DNA from: Mucor racemosus | Lineage: Eukaryota > Mucoromycota > Mucoromycetes > Mucorales > Mucoraceae | Assembly: GCA_027405735.1 (NCBI GenBank) | Contig: JAPEHQ010000007.1 | Coordinates: forward strand, 2,629,001-2,693,000 | Reading direction: 5' to 3' | Length of the DNA: 64,000 nt | Shown here: positions 32,680 through 43,329 of the stretch, piece by piece | How positions within the stretch are numbered: position 1 is the stretch's first letter | Layout of the letters: every line of letters starts with the position of its first letter | Position numbers and translations under genes: made by a program | Notes under the pieces: generated by a model | What the model was told of the DNA's origin: nothing | Seen by the model: only the letters and a program-made list of their open reading frames with translations | Database searches by the model: none

Positions 32680-32838
32680 CCATTATATATAAGGATGGAT
32701 ACACACACTCTAAATTTTTGTGCAATGTTAAAAAAGGAAAAAAGAGGGCTTTTTCATTTATTCCTTTTTCTCTTTTTCTTCTTTTCCTTATATCTATTTT
32801 TCTTTCTTATATAAACATTAATAAAAATGTAAACCAAA

Positions 32839-33529
32839 ATGTAAATCTTTGAAATTGTATGTCAAAAAAGCTAACTTTCTGAAACCATAGGTCTGAGCCC
32901 TATGATCCTTATATTCCTAACAACCAACGCGGTACAGATGGCGGTGCCGGTGGTACTCAAAAAACTGCCCGAGTTCAACAACAAGTAGATGAGGTTGTTG
33001 GTATTATGCAAGAAAACATTGATAAAGTTATGCAAAGAGGTGAAAGATTGGATGACCTTCGAGGAAAGACTGGTAAGTTTTGTTTTGTAGGGTTTATTTA
33101 TTTATTTGTTACTTATATCACAAATATAAAAAAAAAACAGAGGATTTGCAGGCAACTGCGGGTCATTTCCGTCGTGGAGCTAATCAAGTGAGAAAGAGAA
33201 TGTGGTGGAAAGATTTAAAGTGGAAGATTATTATTGCAGTTACAATTTTAGTTATTCTCGGTGTCATTATTGGTAGGTTTTTTACTCTGTTTGTTTAATC
33301 CCTTTTTCTCTTACTAACTAATCTATATTTATTCGATTTATTAGGTTCTATTGTTGGTACACAGGTAAATAGATATTCCCCTTTTTTCATTGCAAATCAA
33401 ATAGTGGGCTCAGATTTACTAAACAATTTCATTCCCGATTTATAGACAAAAAACAACGATTCTTCATCAAGTTCAACAACAACAACTACTACTACTACTG
33501 AAACTGCAGCTTCTACTACCTCTTCTTAA
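32839..33529 (+). CDS. R-SNARE, synaptobrevin/VAMP (Snc-type), 139 aa, start codon split by an intron
   Basis: Vesicle SNARE for exocytosis and endosomal recycling. Exons: AT of the start codon at 32839-32840 (or 32827-32828), then 32891-33072, 33141-33272, 33345-33364 and 33446-33529. The intron ends ATAG|G so that AT|G makes the initiator and the protein begins [15 protein letters not shown]. The SNARE motif spans about 28-88, with the zero-layer arginine in [16 protein letters not shown] membrane anchor follows ([21 protein letters not shown]). Unusually for Snc proteins there is a lumenal tail of about 25 residues, mostly Ser and Thr, encoded by an ACT/ACA repeat. Two donors (GTAAAC at 32829, GTAAAT at 32841) can both split the ATG. 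No alternative in-frame ATG precedes the SNARE motif in this exon. Confidence 0.88.
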
Positions 33530-33614
33530 CTTTTCTATTAATTTCTTGAATATTTTTACATTTTTTTATTACTATTAAAATTCTATCTTTTTTTTTTTCT
33601 TTTTTTTTTCCATT

Positions 33615-34769
33615 TTATAATTCTCCATTTTCATTCATTTGTCTCTCAATCGTTTCGTGTCTAAAGTTATATGCGTCTGCAATAACCTAAATAAGAAGAA
33701 AATTAGTTTTTCAACTAAAATAACAACCATTTGTACAAACATACCATTTCCATGTTTAATGACGGTAATCTAAGCAGCATTGTTCTAATTTCTGATTGCT
33801 CTAAATCTTCAAGTGCTTCTTTTGCGCTTAGTAGAACAGCTGGTTTAAATGTGAGATATATAGCTAAATAGATACGCATGTACACTTACAAAGACACACA
33901 AATGGATGAAATGCAAAAGGATCTGTCATTGCAAAATAGGTATCTAAATAAAAGAATTGTGAGTATTTGCATGTCAAATGCTGGATCAAAATAAACCTTT
34001 ACCCCACAATCGAACTAAATTTTCAAATCTCATTTCCTTGGCCAGCAAATTCTGTAACCAAGATGTAGACCATTCGTTTAAATCAACTTCCTCTTCATCA
34101 AAATAGCTACAAAGCTCAGGTAACCCACATCTGAATAAAGTCATAAACTGAGCCACTTGTTCTTTCAGGCTGATGTTTGTGCTATATTCCTCTATTGCTT
34201 GCATCAATCTTTCAAAGCAAAAAAATGCATCGCATTCAGTTTCCATAACATAGATGAAAGGTGCACATAAAGACACTAAATTAGAGCTGTATTCTACATC
34301 ATGATTACTGTTTAAATAAGCTAGAATAATATTGACAAATGACTGGACATGCTCATTTCCATCTAATTCGGGTACTCTTCTTTGGAATCGACTCACTTCT
34401 CCTCGGATTCTTTTGGCGATTTCGCTGTCTATTTTGTCCAGTTGTTCATATTCTTCAGTTCTTGCTTTACTTGAACTTAATTCTTTGGCTGTAATTAAGT
34501 ATTAATATGGAAATAATTCTTAATGAAACAAAAAATAAGCTTACAACGATCTGCTTGTTGTACACCTAGTAAATATTTCCACACTTCCTATTGTTTTAAT
34601 TAGCATTATTTTACTTTTATATACTAATATCAGGCAATACCCCTCTTAGTTGGTCTGGCACTCCGTGTTTAGCTAATATACGTAATCTTTCCAAGTCGAC
34701 GTAGACTTCAGACTGTAATATCTCTTGAAAGTCGTTTAAGTAGGATAACTCGTCTTCATCTCCATTCAT
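33615..34769 (-). CDS. Small TBC-domain (Rab-GAP-like) protein, 292 aa, 6 exons
   Basis: Exons 34769-34641, 34587-34545, 34488-34003, 33943-33890, 33839-33745 and 33686-33615; introns 50-59 nt, frame closes to 292 aa. It is almost nothing but a TBC domain: 'HGVPDQLRGEVWKYLLGV' at the start, 'EIAKRIRGEVSRFQRRVPEL' in the arginine-finger region, 'EMRFENLVRLWDTYFAM' (across intron 3) and 'FHPFVCLSVLLSAKEALE' at the end. The finger motif IxxDxxR appears as IRGEVSR, with Glu for Asp but the arginine kept. The expected YxQG glutamine finger is replaced by VEYSSNLVSLCAPF, so catalysis on Rab GTPases is doubtful. It could be a pseudo-GAP. Which Rab it addresses cannot be read. Confidence 0.82.
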
Positions 34770-35714
34770 ATTCTTGATGTTTTATTTTATTTATAAAGGG
34801 AAAAAAAGAGCATGTAGATATTTAGTAAGGAAATATAAATTAAGGAAAAAAAACACAATAGTAAATATGATGAAATTACTCATAAACCATCTCCTACTCA
34901 AAATAAAATATTTGGGTGTGAATTAAGCGTTAGCCCATCTTCTCCTGTTGTCCTTTCCAGCCAAATATATATGTACATGATATATATTTATAGTATTATA
35001 GCTAAATCTCGTTCTATTCTAAGCAAGGGCTTTGTTTAATGCAAAATAATTGTGTCTTTCAATATTATCACTATAATGGTGGGTTAAAACCCCGTGTTTT
35101 ATCTGTTCAAATGTTGCATTAATGACTTTACAAATAAGTCTAGGGAACACGTTTTTTAAGAAAACAAAAATACGAGCATAAACCCAACATACTAAGCTTT
35201 GATTTTGGTGTACACGATATACTATATCTATTTCATAACAGCTTGAAAATTCCTTTAGGGTACCGTTTGTGACAAGTGCATCAATTCCCCCAATCGCTCA
35301 TAAAGCGAAAAGAAAAGAATCACAAGTAATTGTAAATCTAACCTTTCTTTTTTTAACAGATAAATATATATATATATATATATTATATTGCAGACAACTT
35401 ATAAATTTAATACTGATAGCAAGTGGCTCTAGATACTACTATTATTTAACATTATTGTTTAAAAATTGCCTTCATCAAATCACATTATACTACAAACTGT
35501 AGAAATTCCTATTTTTAATCACTGAATCATTACCAATTTTAAAGACTTTGGAAATTCATCATACACCAAATTAAGAGTATAATTTATGAAAAGAAAAGAA
35601 TTGACGTTGGAGACGTTTTAAAACTTTAGCGTTTATAGTATCAAAAATGTAAAAATTGCTGAATCGCGGGTTGTTTTAATTAATGAAACAAGCAGCATTA
35701 AATCATTTTATAGA
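34770..35714. other. AT-rich intergenic DNA, nothing recognised
   Basis: From the start of the TBC gene rightward there is no supported frame, RNA gene or repeat partner inside the window. A short TA microsatellite lies at about 35362-35384. Confidence 0.5.
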
Positions 35715-36060
35715 AGCTGATATCTGAAATATTTGTAGTATCTATTTACACACATGTCCATGTAGTCTTATTGCAGCTTACTTGGATTAGTATTATAAAG
35801 ATTGTATTTTTAATTGTTTTAATAAAAGTATTCAGCAAACCATATGTAGACTTTGGCGATAATTCTCTCGACATACAGTAGAGTGTTAAAATTGCCATTT
35901 GAGGTTATTGTGTCAAAAGATGTGTCTCGACTACTATCATGTGAAGAAATTGGAAATTACTCGGATCAGATTCGTCGAGATAAGGTTTTTGTTATCGGTT
36001 TTTTACAGTCGATTCGAGATGCTTTTCAGATGCTTTTCAAATTTTCTTGCCAATAATGGA
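35715..36060 (-). repeat. Mobile-element relic R6, copy 1
   Basis: Two blocks match the region 46945-47480: 'gctgatatctgaaat' near 35717 with 46951, and the sequence around 'gataattctctcgacataca' near 35858 with 47395. On the minus strand both encode the same peptide theme: MAILTLYCMSRELSPKS here, FKAYCVSRKLSPERT there. Copy 2 has an extra block between them. The protein family is not recognised. Confidence 0.5.
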
Positions 36061-36172
36061 TCGAGCTACGTCAATTTTTCAATGAAGATGTACTTTCCCT
36101 CTATGGGACATTGATATCTGTCCAAAAATAAAAGAGTTAGTATCAAAATATAAGTGCACTGGCCTAACATTG

Positions 36173-37595
36173 GGTCAGGATAAAAACATGGTACTTTTTT
36201 TATGGTACTTTTTTCAATTGTCGGTAGTACCGGACATAGCCCGAAAAGCCGGATAGTTCCGGAAGATTACATAATAAATATGATGCTTTTTTGTAATTTA
36301 CGGTATTCTTCATATTAAGTATATTATCATAATAATATGAATTAAGGTAAAAAATACTTTTAACTAGTTATTATATATATATAAACACATAGTAATTAGC
36401 TTTGGCTGTTTATAGTTGATATTAATAACATGAAAATTCTTTAAAAAAAGTACCATAATTTTGAGCGTCAGGAAACATTCAGATATTTAAAAAAAAATAT
36501 GGTACTCAAATAGGTAGCTGCCAACAAATGCTATAAGCCGCTTTATTCATCTCAATCATGGCACCAATACGTCTATGCTCTCATAACGAGGACAGTGTTT
36601 ATAACCCCAGTGAAACATAATCTACAGTTATTTGGTTCAAAAACCAGTTTCTCGGCGGATTTCTTATAGAATTGTCCAGCGCATATTTTGATTCTTCATT
36701 ACGTGAACATTCTCGTTTTGATTTGAATGTTGATTGGCAATTAGAGACATTTAAGAGCAAGAAATTAAGGACAGCTATTAAACTGTATACAAGCGATACC
36801 TTGGTTCGGTTGTGTGCAAAAGCATTTTGGATAACGGCAAACAATATACGGCTTTTGACATTGATGTTAAACCAAAGTCAATTGAAAAATTAATAAAAGG
36901 TCAAATATGCCATATATGCAACAAAAATTTGGTCACCATGGTGATTTCCTATAGACGATAATTACCAATGAATCTATTGATCCAGATTTGATCCACATTA
37001 ATACTTTTTTCTGGAGATATAACATTAACCATAATCATAATTGAAGATAAAAAAATTTCAAATAAAGTCATGGAACAATAATAAACATAGCAGTTTCAAT
37101 TAGTTCATATTTTAGTACACGTTTTTCTTTCTTTTTTCTTAACAATAAAATTGCCTCAGTAAGCGCATCTATTTTCTCTCACCTTTCACATAGCTTTGTC
37201 ACATATACACATATACAATGGGCTTTTAATAGACATATAATAGCAATACGAAGTACCATATTTTTTTTTAGATATCTGAATGTTTCCTGACGCTCAAAAT
37301 TATGGTACTTTTTTTAAAGAATTTTCATGTTATTAATATCAACTATAAACAGCCAAAGCTAATTACTATGTGTTTATATATATATAATAACTAGTTAAAA
37401 GTATTTTTTACCTTAATTCATATTATTATGATAATATACTTAATATGAAGAATACCGTAAATTACAAAAAAGCATCATATTTATTATGTAATCTTCCGGA
37501 ACTATCCGGCTTTTCGGGCTATGTCCGGTACTACCGACAATTGAAAAAAGTACCATAAAAAAGTACCTAAAAGATACCATGTTTGTATCCTGACC
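36173..37595. mobile_element. DNA-transposon-like element with ~335-bp terminal inverted repeats
   Basis: Left arm 36173-36506 and right arm 37252-37595 are nearly perfect reverse complements. Both begin GGTCAGGATA, followed by AAAACATGGTA on the left and CAAACATGGTA on the right, and both contain the GC-rich block 'gtagtaccggacatagcccg' and an internal (TA)n. The core of about 745 bp has only short frames (minus 36599-36844, 81 codons) with no recognisable transposase, so the element is probably non-autonomous. No target duplication is evident at the flanks (CTAACATTG on the left, TGAGACTCA on the right). Long inverted repeats of this kind suggest a Mutator-like or foldback family, but that is inference. 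Confidence 0.85.
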
Positions 37596-37599
37596 TGAG

Positions 37600-37760
37600 A
37601 CTCATTTCATCCTAATTTCATCCTCACTTTATCTAAATCTCAATTATCGTTACACCCAAATTATATTCTCATTACATCCAAACTTTATCCTCACCACATC
37701 CCAATTTTATTCTTATTATATCCCAAATTTTACTTATTTTGTCTGAATTTGAAGTAGAAA
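37600..37760 (+). repeat. Degenerate tandem repeat, unit about 20-25 bp
   Basis: Seven or so imperfect units of the type 'catcccaattttattctcatta' lie head to tail just outside the right arm of the inverted-repeat element. Examples are around 37620, 37660, 37685 and 37710. Purine/pyrimidine strand bias is strong (C/T-rich plus strand). No function assigned. Confidence 0.6.
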
Positions 37761-39018
37761 TACTGTAACATATATCTATGAATAAAGGGCAATCGTCTGG
37801 TACCATTCTGAGCATCAGAAAACGTCATATGCAATCGTAATCGCTGTTTGAAGTACTGATTTATGCAAAATTTGGTGGAACAGCTACATATAGCTGAAAT
37901 TTATAGAATCACGCAAGTGTATGGGCAGTTTTTTGTTATTCACAAAACATGAGAAGCATCTATTATATAGTTATACCCTAATATTGACTATAAAACAGAT
38001 ATAATCCAGAGAATTTAAAATCATACAAGATACAACAAAATGTTTAAAATTGGTATAAATACTAGTTGCTGTTAGTGGTAGTGGCAAAACAAATAAATCA
38101 TTGAATTTTTGTAGCTGTGAATAGGAAAGACCAAATATTACCTAGAAACAACAGCTACTATATCGAGTGCGATAGCAATAGCGATAGCTACAACGAATCA
38201 TCTTCAGAGCACAATTTTTTTTTTTTATATATTTCTATTATATACTCGTTTTTTTTTCATTACCTTCCTCTTTTCTTTTTCTCTTACGATTCAATTGATA
38301 TTAGATACCGATAATGTTTTGTATATTCTTTGTTTGATTCAAAAATTTCTTCTTATGACAGCGTTATCATGAAATTTTTACGCAAAAATTTCTGAGTTGG
38401 AAACCCCAGTTTTGTCAATAAATGTCGCATGAAAATAGCCTTTAGATTTGCTTACGAAACAAGTATTCTAGAAAAACAAAAAATATAAGTATGCCCCAAA
38501 TAAAATAGGCATTAATTTTATATAAAGAAAACATCTATTTAGTATGTTTAATCATACATAAAAATCCTTTAACATGTATAGTTATCAAAATTAAACCTCA
38601 GAATATCATTTGGTTTCCATCATCTCGGAAAAAGGGTAATGTGATTCAAAGAAAAAGCTTATCTTTACAAAATGTAAAACAAATAATGGCTGACTAAATC
38701 AGGGGCAAAAGAATCCAAAAATTTTTGGCATTTTATAAAAATTTATTACATATTTGTGTGTTTGTATGTTTGTGTGTATACGTGAGATTGTGCACACCAT
38801 AGAAAAATATTAGTACAAATAGATAGCCGTTTACGATTGGTCTTTTCATTTAATTTGTCAAGCACTAGCCATTGTGATATCATTTAAGCTTCTAGCCAAT
38901 CACTTTTATATGCCATTACTATATATTAATCTTATAGATTTAAAAAAGAATGATTCCATCTCCTTTCTTTGGGTACCTAGGCTCTTTCACTTTTTCTATT
39001 TTTTAATATACATTAATA
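37761..39018. other. AT-rich intergenic DNA upstream of the F-box genes
   Basis: No gene supported. A plus-strand phrase at about 38065-38125 reads LVAVSGSGKTNKS, reminiscent of a P-loop, but is not supported by open sequence on either side. TG-rich sequence lies near 38750-38780. Confidence 0.45.
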
Positions 39019-40914
39019 ATGACAACAACAACAACTGTAATTAATTCGCTGCCTATAGAAATCATTGAATTGATCTCTATAAACACATCTACACATGATT
39101 TACTGGAAGTGATACTTGTATCTAAATCATGGTACCATTTCTTTTACAACTTTATTTACCGATCTCTTTCTATTGACACCTATGATAAACAACAAAGAAT
39201 TCTATCTGCTTTTTACACTGGCAAACTACCTGGTCATTATGTCAAATCATTGACTCTTCGGGGCATTGATTTGACAGAACATGATACATTTCATTTACCA
39301 AAACTGTTTCCTGAAGTGGATACATTGGTCTTGGATTGGAATATTTGGTCATCTTTCTTTCAATTCCAGGCTCATTTTGATTCCAAAGCTCCCATCTCTT
39401 TTATTCATCCACCACAAGGATTGCCACCTTCTGTTGATCAGTTATTCTCTTACTATGGCTCTCATAATCTTCGACACCTCACTATAGATGCTGTAAATCA
39501 GGATAACACAGATATATGGTCCATTCTTGCCTCATGTCCTCGTCTCAAAACTTTAAAATTGCTGAATTTGAATCATGAGCACATCATTACATTAGGATAT
39601 TTAGAAACAATCCATCAGTTATGCCCACATTTAGTAGATTTATCTATTAAATGTACTCGATCAGATCCAAATCCTGCTCTGCTTCCTCAGTTTAGTGAAA
39701 ATCAAGATCGTATTGTATTGGCTCGTACTGTGTTAAAATCATTCTCACTAGCATCAAAATCTGGATCTGCTAAATGGCCATATTGGTTGCCTTATTTCTC
39801 GGCTAAATATCCTCATTTGCAACATATCCAATTTAAACATTGTGGTTTAGGTAAGGATGGTGGAGGCAATCAAATCATTCCAGACCAAGTCTTTACATCA
39901 TTCACACATGGTTGTCGTCGACTGAAATCTATCCGCTGGAACAATATTATTGTACAACATGATCAACAAAGGGGATTGTTTAGTCTGTGTGATCAGCATC
40001 ATGAGAAACAACAGAAACAGCCATTTTTACACTTGGAACGCATTGAAGCATATGAGAATTTTCAGATTCCCGGTTCAATTCAACTTTCCCCACTTGTTCA
40101 ACAAGATACACTCATGTCAAGTTTACTCACTTCACTTACGATTGGTCAACCACCGGCAGGCGTGACAACCGCTCAGGTAATGGAAGCTATTGGTAATTGC
40201 CGAAATTTAGTTTCGCTCAAGATCCAGGAGTGCTTTGTTAATCCCGAAATCGCATATGGTATGGATGATATATTAATGCATTGTAAATCTCTGCATACAT
40301 TGTGTATAAAAGATGTACATTTGATATCAAGATGCAATACAATTATACCGAATCATCCGCTAAAGAAATTAAAATTGAAGCGATCATCATTTAATGAAGG
40401 AGTTTTTGATACCGTATCTAGAGCTTGTCCTCAATTAGATCATGTAGAATTATTAGGTTGTTTCCAAAGAGATAGAAGGGATCAGGTACGAATATTGTTA
40501 CCTCGACAAGAATTAACTACGTTGAAGATTCAAGGGCTTCGTACTCGTCGATACTATGCAGGATGTCGTATAAGATTCTTTCAAATCAATCAATCATGGC
40601 ATTATATGAGTCAATATGACATTCGTGTACATCCGGTTGGTCAAAAGATAGCATTTCAAAAGTACCGCAATATGGAATTTGCTCATACACTTGACAGATT
40701 GGATGGCCGGGATATTCAGGAACTAAAATCGCTTGTGACCACTGAAACTTTAAAAGCTTGGGACATTGAAGCAGTTTTACGAAATTTGCAGACACCAAAC
40801 ACTTGTTTAGATGCTTCTTTATGGGATCCGGAGGTTTTATATTATAGTGGTTTTGTTAAAATAGAAATTAAATCGGTACAACGATTACTAATTAATAATA
40901 AGTTGGTATTATAA
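39019..40914 (+). CDS. F-box protein with leucine-rich-repeat-like body, 631 aa
   Basis: Putative substrate receptor of an SCF ubiquitin ligase. Single exon, start at the first ATG (MTTTTTVIN). Residues about 9-50 (LPIEIIELISINTSTHDLLEVILVSKSWYHFFYNFIYRSL) form the F-box. The rest is built of irregular leucine-rich repeats of about 25-35 residues with the recurrent pattern 'CPxLxxLxLxxxxxxxI', for example 'CPRLKTLKLLNLNHEHIITL', 'CPHLVDLSIKC' and 'CPQLDHVELLG'. No transmembrane or zinc motif. The downstream gene at 41318 is a diverged tandem paralogue: both have the F-box at the N-terminus and end with the same ...RIRFF... domain and YxxGF/YV tail. Such expanded F-box families are typical of Mucoromycota. 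The substrate is unknown. Confidence 0.88.
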   Translation: MTTTTTVINSLPIEIIELISINTSTHDLLEVILVSKSWYHFFYNFIYRSLSIDTYDKQQRILSAFYTGKLPGHYVKSLTLRGIDLTEHDTFHLPKLFPEVDTLVLDWNIWSSFFQFQAHFDSKAPISFIHPPQGLPPSVDQLFSYYGSHNLRHLTIDAVNQDNTDIWSILASCPRLKTLKLLNLNHEHIITLGYLETIHQLCPHLVDLSIKCTRSDPNPALLPQFSENQDRIVLARTVLKSFSLASKSGSAKWPYWLPYFSAKYPHLQHIQFKHCGLGKDGGGNQIIPDQVFTSFTHGCRRLKSIRWNNIIVQHDQQRGLFSLCDQHHEKQQKQPFLHLERIEAYENFQIPGSIQLSPLVQQDTLMSSLLTSLTIGQPPAGVTTAQVMEAIGNCRNLVSLKIQECFVNPEIAYGMDDILMHCKSLHTLCIKDVHLISRCNTIIPNHPLKKLKLKRSSFNEGVFDTVSRACPQLDHVELLGCFQRDRRDQVRILLPRQELTTLKIQGLRTRRYYAGCRIRFFQINQSWHYMSQYDIRVHPVGQKIAFQKYRNMEFAHTLDRLDGRDIQELKSLVTTETLKAWDIEAVLRNLQTPNTCLDASLWDPEVLYYSGFVKIEIKSVQRLLINNKLVL

Positions 40915-41317
40915 TTATGATATTCTAAAAAATAAAATTAGCTTTATTTCATTCATATTGATTGGTTCCATTATGGTATAATTTGATTTGAAGGGGGTTA
41001 ATGATGAACAACAAATTGTCGCTACTTTAAATGTATATTATCATTTTGTTGTCATAGCAACGTTGAATAGAAGAAATCAAGTAAGCATGATGACGATAAT
41101 GGAAAATTCTTCTAAATGTATCATAATATTATAGTATTGTGATTCATGATAAATAAGTGTATCGAATATAATATACACAATATTTATATATACCAAAATT
41201 CAGGCACCGTCTTTTATAGAATAGTTCAAACCTTAATATTTGAAAAAAAATAAAGGGCCAATGCTAATTTTATTTCCTTTTTCTTTGTTATATTATACCT
41301 TTTAATCACTATTTATT
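40915..41317. promoter_or_regulatory. Spacer between the tandem F-box genes
   Basis: These 403 bp should contain the terminator of the first and the promoter of the second F-box gene. AT-rich with no other feature seen. Confidence 0.4.
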
Positions 41318-43183
41318 ATGAGTTCAATACCATATCTACCCTTTGAAATTATTGAACATGTTAATTCTTATTTATCACATCAAGACCGTTATGAATTACT
41401 ACATTTAAATACATCATTTTACCAAAAATTTATTATATTACTGTATCGCACAATTACAATCAAATCACCAAATCAACTCAAGCAACTATTACACATATTC
41501 AATGAAACAGAAAACACACAATTACCACTAGGTAAATGTGTTCATCAATTAGACATATTTCTCGATGAATTATCGGAATACGAACTGAGAGCAATTCAAT
41601 CGTCATGCCCGTTTGTTCAATCAATACATATAGATTGGCGTATATGGAATTATCTTTCGTTTATTGAGGAATCACCAAATACAAGATTGTCGCGGAATTA
41701 TCACTCTCGGCGTTCATTTTCTAGTGTTGCAACTCGATTTTTATCCAATTATGGCGCTTGCAAATTATCATCAATCACATTAGACTTGTACTCTATGAAT
41801 CAAATTGATGCCAAATCATTGCTCTGTTACACACCAAATTTAAGGAATCTCACGCTCATGGGAATTAACCAACATCACAATATAACAATTCAATATGTAG
41901 AGTCAATACATGAGCAATGTCCATTTTTAGAAAGCATTACTTTAGAAGGTTACAGAGCAGAAGCTGAGAATTTTATCCATATGATTCAGCCAACACATGT
42001 CAATTCATTACCAAGAATGAAATCCTTCCAATTAAAGTGTCAATATGGTGCTGACCGTTATCAGGATTGGTTGCCTTACCTAGGAAGAAAATATCCAAAT
42101 CTAATCTCTTTGAATTTTCATCATTTGGGAACTGGTAAAGATATAATTGAACCTTGCTCAGTGGAATTATACCGTCAATTTATCGAGAATTGTCCTCGAT
42201 TGACGTTTATCAGATGGAATAATACTGCCCCTGATTTTAGATTCTTTCAGGAACTAGATAAATCTCAGCACAAGAAATTGAAAAGATTAGAAGTGTATGA
42301 TAATGTTACAGTACCTGCTTTATTGACATCTGCTTTGTTTGAAAGCCCACATCAAATTTTAAGTAACCTTACACACCTTACATTTGGTCCAATTCCTCGT
42401 GGTGTCATGCCAAACAAATTGGTGCAATCTATTGCTATAGCCTGCCCTCGCTTGAAGCATTTATGTCTACGAGAACCTCATTGTAATCTCAATTCTCCAT
42501 TTAAAATTGATTCCATATTGGAGTATTGTCGAAAATTAGAATCGCTTGAATTACACAATATCGCTCTTCGAGTTTCATTTGATCGTCGTCGACAAGAACC
42601 TATTTGGAATAACCACCCTTTAAAAAGTTTGGTAATGCGACATTGCAGTTCATTTGATGGTGTATTTGATTATATATCCCCTAGATGTCCGTATCTTGAT
42701 GAATTGACTTTATTTGCATACACCCAACGTGATCGCCGCTACAAGGTCCAAATACATATGCCTTTTCAAAGATTCCGTAAAGTACAATTGCATGGCTTAC
42801 GAACAGAAACATTTGATTTGGATCGTCGTATTCGTTTTTTCTCAATTGGACAACAGCAACAAGCTACATGGTTTTTTATGAATAAGTTTGTATTAAAGGA
42901 CCAGGAAGTAATTGGTAGAGGTTATAACTATCGTGGCATGGAAATAGCTCAAGATATGTCGCAATTAAAGAATGCCGAGGTATATTTACTAAGAACATTT
43001 TTAGAAAAGCCAATGTCATGGTCTTCATTAGAAGCGCACAAGCAAGAATATCTCAAATGGAACAATGTATCTATGGTTGAAGATTGGCACCCTAAAGATA
43101 TTTATGATGCAGGTTATGTTGATTTAATTTGTGCGTCTGTTGATCAAATCTTTATAAATAAAAAGCGTATCGTTTCAACATGA
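41318..43183 (+). CDS. F-box protein with leucine-rich-repeat-like body, 621 aa (tandem paralogue)
   Basis: Single exon, start MSSIPYLPFEII. F-box at about 6-48 (YLPFEIIEHVNSYLSHQDRYELLHLNTSFYQKFIILLYRTI). The body has the same LRR-like repeats as its neighbour (CPFLESITLEGY, CPRLTFIRWN, CPYLDELTLFAY). It shares landmark blocks with the upstream gene in the same order: 'YGACKLSSITLD' with YGSHNLRHLTID, 'QDWLPYLGRKYPNL' with PYWLPYFSAKYPHL, 'FIRWNN' with SIRWNN, 'QRDRRYKVQIHMP' with QRDRRDQVRILLP, and RIRFF in both. Identity is low, so the duplication is old. Role as SCF adaptor is inferred from the F-box. Confidence 0.88.
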   Translation: MSSIPYLPFEIIEHVNSYLSHQDRYELLHLNTSFYQKFIILLYRTITIKSPNQLKQLLHIFNETENTQLPLGKCVHQLDIFLDELSEYELRAIQSSCPFVQSIHIDWRIWNYLSFIEESPNTRLSRNYHSRRSFSSVATRFLSNYGACKLSSITLDLYSMNQIDAKSLLCYTPNLRNLTLMGINQHHNITIQYVESIHEQCPFLESITLEGYRAEAENFIHMIQPTHVNSLPRMKSFQLKCQYGADRYQDWLPYLGRKYPNLISLNFHHLGTGKDIIEPCSVELYRQFIENCPRLTFIRWNNTAPDFRFFQELDKSQHKKLKRLEVYDNVTVPALLTSALFESPHQILSNLTHLTFGPIPRGVMPNKLVQSIAIACPRLKHLCLREPHCNLNSPFKIDSILEYCRKLESLELHNIALRVSFDRRRQEPIWNNHPLKSLVMRHCSSFDGVFDYISPRCPYLDELTLFAYTQRDRRYKVQIHMPFQRFRKVQLHGLRTETFDLDRRIRFFSIGQQQQATWFFMNKFVLKDQEVIGRGYNYRGMEIAQDMSQLKNAEVYLLRTFLEKPMSWSSLEAHKQEYLKWNNVSMVEDWHPKDIYDAGYVDLICASVDQIFINKKRIVST

Positions 43184-43329
43184 TAAAACATGTACATTTA
43201 ACATCGGCCTTTTAATGAAGCACTGTGATATTGATATAGTGTAGTTTTTAAAAATTTTCAAGATGCGTTTTTACATATTCCCTTCTTTTTCTCTTCCTTT
43301 GCATTCTTACTAAACTATATTTAACCAAT

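Noticed and set aside
38065..38125. P-loop-like phrase SGSGKTNKS
   Set aside because: The frame closes within a few codons on both sides and no other ATPase motif is near; likely chance.
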